Shown here: positions 5,685 through 8,273 of the stretch, in pieces
Numbering within the stretch: position 1 is the stretch's first letter
Layout of the letters: every line of letters starts with the position of its first letter
NCBI GenBank assembly: GCA_028822955.1
Contig: JAPKCL010000072.1
Coordinates: 1-8,273 of the forward strand
Source: Candidatus Poseidoniaceae archaeon
GTDB taxonomy: Archaea > Thermoplasmatota > Poseidoniia > Poseidoniales > Poseidoniaceae
Reading direction: 5' to 3'
Length of the DNA stretch: 8,273 nt
The notes under the pieces: generated by a model
Database searches by the model: none
Told to the model about the DNA's origin: nothing
Seen by the model: the letters and a program-made list of their open reading frames with translations, nothing else
Position numbers and translations under genes: made by a program

Positions 5685-7592
5685 TCAAAATGTTTTGATG
5701 GTTTCATCGTGAAGTGTGAGAAGGTTTCGTAGCTTGACCTTCATCGATGGGGTCAACATATCGTTGTCAGTTGTCCATTCGACAGGGTCGATAATGAGGT
5801 TTGCTGCACGTTCGTAACCTTTCCAAGTTGGTTCTTGCATGTTCTTTTCTCTGAGTTCTGCAAGTAACCAATCGCGGGTTGAAGCACGGCCACAGATCTC
5901 TGCGTCAGTGCCTGAAGCATCGACGCCAGCACTGGTGAGTGCTGGTTTGAGTGCATGCATGTTTGGATGAACAATGAGATATGTTCGCAACATGTTACGA
6001 CCGTCAAGAACTGCTTGCTCAACCAATGGAGAAAGTTTGAGATTCTCTTCAAGAGGTGCTGGTGAAACATACTTTCCGTTTTCGAGTTTGAATTGACTCT
6101 TGACACGTCCAGTGATGGAAAGGAAACCATCTGCTGACAACTTACCCAAGTCTCCTGTTCGGAATACGCCTGGTTCAACAATAACTTCCTTGGTCGCCTT
6201 TTCATTATTCCAATAGCCTTGCATGACGTTTGGTCCGTGAACAATGATTTCGCCTTCTTCTTTGTCTTCTCCGTCCCAAACACTGGTATCGATGGTAACT
6301 TTGACACCGTTGGCAACTCGGCCAACGCAACGTAGTTTCGAAGTGCCAGGTCCTGCCCATCCATTTGCAGAGACGAGTGGTGAAGTTTCGGTAAGTCCGT
6401 ATCCTTCATAGCAACTGAATCCAACTTGTTGGATGAATGCAGCGACGTCTGGGGAAAGTGCAGCAGCACCCGACATACAGAATCGGATGTTTCCACCAAA
6501 TCGAGCGCGGACCTTTGACCAAACCAACTTGTCGTAGAGTTTGTCAAAGAACTTGGTCGGTTGTACAGCGTCACATTCGACACCAGCATTTGCGATGCGC
6601 TTGGCAGCGGACTTCTTTGCTTTTCCAATGAGAATCTTCTTAACGCCTGTTGCCGCTTCGAATTGACTGTTGACTCGGTCGTAGAACTTATTCCAGACAC
6701 GTGGTACTGCGAGAAGGACTGCAGGTTTGATTTCAATACATTCATCAGCGATTCGTGTGAGTTCAGAGATGAGGTTGATGTGAACACCACATCGGAGCAT
6801 CCAATGCAAGTCAAAGGTGCTTCCAAAGGAGTGAGCCCAAGGAAGGAATGCAGCGTTTTTATCTCCTACATAGACCTTGAATGCAGATTGAACACACAAG
6901 ACATTGGAAAGTGTATTCCAGTTGGTCAGCATAACACCCTTTGGGTTTCCAGTTGTTCCTGAGGTGTAGATGAGTGTGTTGAGTGAAAAAGGATCATCAG
7001 CGATATCGAATGAGTTTTCACTTGCACGGCCTGCTGCAACAAAGTCTTTCCATGCATGGACTTCAATGCCTTCTGGAGGAATTTCATTTGCTGGTTCATC
7101 TCCAAGTAGAAGAATTCCACATCGTGGCCAAGCTGCTGCATCTGTAGGAAGGTGCTTGACCAGTTTGTCGAGAACAGTCGTGTTGGCAACCGCCAATAGT
7201 GATGGAGTCGAATCGTTGAGAATGTAAGCCCATTCATCACCATGTTGATGCGTATACATTGCAGTGTAGGCAGCACCGATGCCGTTTGCACCGTATGAGA
7301 GAGCAGCCCATTCGACACTGTTGTCAAGAATCAAAGCAATTCTTTCACCAGCAGCGACACCGACGTCGGCTAATTGTTGACCGACTGAAGTGGCTAGTTC
7401 TCCGAATTCATTGTAGGTCAAATGGACTCTTGCTGCACCTTTTGCAGGAATATATCCAAAGCAATCCATGTCACCAAAACGACCAACACTGGTCATTAAC
7501 ATTTGGTACAATGTTCGAGGGTCATCTCCTTCAGGTTTTACCCATTGTCGGTCATCCGGTTGTCTTTCCCAAGCCATTTGCAGTTCTGCCAT
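5685..7592 (-). CDS. Long-chain fatty acid--CoA ligase (AMP-forming acyl-CoA synthetase)
   Basis: A 635-residue member of the ANL adenylate-forming superfamily that activates fatty acids with ATP to acyl-AMP and then acyl-CoA, feeding beta-oxidation or lipid synthesis. Residues are counted from the ATG at 7592. The phosphate loop YTSGTTGNPKG is at 209-219, the adenine-binding YGLTETSP at 398-405, and the ribose-binding Asp481 in RTGDLGKL at 478-485. The hinge and fatty-acyl motif starts at 495 (GRVKSQFKLENGKYVSP), and the probable catalytic Lys618 is in LTPSMKVK near the C-terminus. Length and the FKLENGKYV signature are those of long-chain (FadD15-like) synthetases rather than acetyl-CoA synthetases. 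There is no signal peptide or membrane helix. The frame is open back to a TTG at 7667, which would overlap the glycosylase gene by 16 bases. The first ATG is at 7592 and a second at 7577 (MAWERQ) fits equally well. No Shine-Dalgarno sequence decides between them; an 11-base imperfect dyad (ACACTAAGTGT, 7595-7605) sits just upstream. Probably co-transcribed with the glycosylase gene. Confidence 0.92.
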   Translation of the reverse strand: MAELQMAWERQPDDRQWVKPEGDDPRTLYQMLMTSVGRFGDMDCFGYIPAKGAARVHLTYNEFGELATSVGQQLADVGVAAGERIALILDNSVEWAALSYGANGIGAAYTAMYTHQHGDEWAYILNDSTPSLLAVANTTVLDKLVKHLPTDAAAWPRCGILLLGDEPANEIPPEGIEVHAWKDFVAAGRASENSFDIADDPFSLNTLIYTSGTTGNPKGVMLTNWNTLSNVLCVQSAFKVYVGDKNAAFLPWAHSFGSTFDLHWMLRCGVHINLISELTRIADECIEIKPAVLLAVPRVWNKFYDRVNSQFEAATGVKKILIGKAKKSAAKRIANAGVECDAVQPTKFFDKLYDKLVWSKVRARFGGNIRFCMSGAAALSPDVAAFIQQVGFSCYEGYGLTETSPLVSANGWAGPGTSKLRCVGRVANGVKVTIDTSVWDGEDKEEGEIIVHGPNVMQGYWNNEKATKEVIVEPGVFRTGDLGKLSADGFLSITGRVKSQFKLENGKYVSPAPLEENLKLSPLVEQAVLDGRNMLRTYLIVHPNMHALKPALTSAGVDASGTDAEICGRASTRDWLLAELREKNMQEPTWKGYERAANLIIDPVEWTTDNDMLTPSMKVKLRNLLTLHDETIKTF

Positions 7593-7651
7593 GTACACTA
7601 AGTGTTGCACAAAGCACTTGAATAGTTCGCCGGTTTTCCATTGGACGGAAT

Positions 7652-8273
7652 TCAATTCTCGAGACAATTAATGACGTTTGTACGCCAATCAGCACCCTCA
7701 TTTCGATTGGCTAAGGGGCTTGCTGGGCTTGGATGCCAGCAGGTATCGATTCGAATGCTCCGACCATCCCGACTCATACCCGGGCCTGATTTCCCAGCAT
7801 CTAAGGCCATACGTGCTCGCTGCTCTGCGTATTTTCCAATGCCAATAACCCGTGTCACACCCATAATGTCGATAACGTCGAGCAGATGTTCGTCACATGC
7901 TTTGAGAAGAGGTGACATCACTGACGATGGAAGATTGTTGGGTGTGATGTTCTTTCCGGTCTCGCCAAGCAACAACAGCGGGCAATGATTGACAACAAAG
8001 ATGTTGTCAAATGTATTCTCAACCGAACCAAAATGTACTTTCATGAGATTCCAAAGACGAGTTCCAGAGATTTCTTGACGCTCAAGTGCCATGCCTTCAA
8101 TCGGGCGTTTCGGATGAGCATTTGGAGGAGTTTCCAGTTTGCGTGCTTCGATCTGCAAGAACGATTGGGCCACACCGGTTGCACCGAAAGGCACTCCTGT
8201 TTGCGCCATGCCCCAAGGCCCAGGATTCATTCCAAGCAGTAAGGTATGGCCTCCTCGGTTTCCCCATTTCAAC
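7652..8273 (-). CDS. SMUG1-type uracil-DNA glycosylase (family 3), 5' end missing
   Basis: This enzyme removes uracil, and in known members 5-hydroxymethyluracil, from DNA, starting base excision repair. About 207 codons are visible and the frame runs off the high-coordinate edge. Compared with human SMUG1 (270 residues), some 50 N-terminal residues are probably missing; the TTG at the edge is unlikely to be the start. Counting from the first full codon at the edge, motif 1 is GMNPGPWGMAQTGVPFG at 14-30. It has the water-positioning Asn16 (human Asn85) and the uracil-stacking Phe29 (human Phe98). VNHCPLLLL at 94-102 holds the uracil-recognition Asn95 (human Asn163), and HPSP at 180-183 holds catalytic His180 (human His239). 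The full set of active-site residues implies an active enzyme. Relative to human SMUG1 as I recall it, the stretch before HPSP is about nine residues longer and the DNA-wedging loop after it about four longer. The TGA stop is at 7652-7654, and the synthetase follows within about 60 bases. Confidence 0.9.
   Translation of the reverse strand, partial: LKWGNRGGHTLLLGMNPGPWGMAQTGVPFGATGVAQSFLQIEARKLETPPNAHPKRPIEGMALERQEISGTRLWNLMKVHFGSVENTFDNIFVVNHCPLLLLGETGKNITPNNLPSSVMSPLLKACDEHLLDVIDIMGVTRVIGIGKYAEQRARMALDAGKSGPGMSRDGRSIRIDTCWHPSPASPLANRNEGADWRTNVINCLEN

Noticed and set aside
5753..6826. 357-residue minus-strand open frame in a different frame inside the synthetase gene
   Set aside because: It is Ser/Leu-rich, of low-complexity character and lacks motifs, while the synthetase frame keeps all its family motifs over the same bases. 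It is an open frame by composition only.
7649..7663. GAATTC and CTCGAG restriction sites within 15 bases, resembling a cloning junction
   Set aside because: The glycosylase reading frame runs through the sites to a normal C-terminal end and there is no vector sequence nearby; chance occurrence in natural sequence.
1..8273. A novel defence, mobile or biosynthetic system
   Set aside because: The genes are established metabolic, repair and translation families plus one small orphan. There are no repeats, integrases, toxins, nucleases or modular synthases that would define such a system.

Overview
All recognisable genes in this window lie on the minus strand, so transcription runs from high to low coordinates. 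In that order they are: a 5'-truncated SMUG1-type uracil-DNA glycosylase; a long-chain fatty acyl-CoA synthetase (AMP-forming); a small two-helix membrane protein; a two-domain ABC-F ATPase; a fused isobutyryl-CoA mutase (IcmF); and the first 13 codons of an unidentified ORF cut off by the low-coordinate edge. Coding density is high. The longest stretch without a gene is about 107 bases (5578-5684), and it holds the only convincing promoter. I see no RNA genes, mobile elements, CRISPR arrays or phage genes.

The organism is prokaryotic, but I cannot place it firmly. Base composition is moderate (mid-40s percent GC by eye). All five complete stop codons are TGA. Most starts have no convincing Shine-Dalgarno sequence. 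The promoter of the small gene can be read two ways. It fits a bacterial sigma70 promoter (TTGGCA, 17 bases, TATAAT), and it fits an archaeal TATA box centred about 26-27 bases before the ATG of a leaderless transcript. IcmF and the ABC-F protein are typical of bacteria. The weak ribosome-binding signals would also fit an environmental archaeon such as marine Euryarchaeota (Poseidoniales) that took up bacterial genes. Both options stay open.

Functionally, the synthetase activates free fatty acids to acyl-CoA. IcmF rearranges isobutyryl-CoA and n-butyryl-CoA, joining branched-chain and straight-chain acyl-CoA pools and carrying its own G-protein chaperone domain. Together they suggest heterotrophic growth on fatty acids and/or branched-chain amino acids, although they are separated by two unrelated genes. 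The glycosylase (DNA repair) and the ABC-F protein (ribosome-associated) are housekeeping functions. The window mostly holds recognisable families. The points most worth a second look are the SMUG1 enzyme with enlarged loops near its second catalytic motif, the dual-reading promoter with inverted repeats around it, the orphan membrane protein, and a non-canonical guanine-specificity motif in the IcmF GTPase domain.
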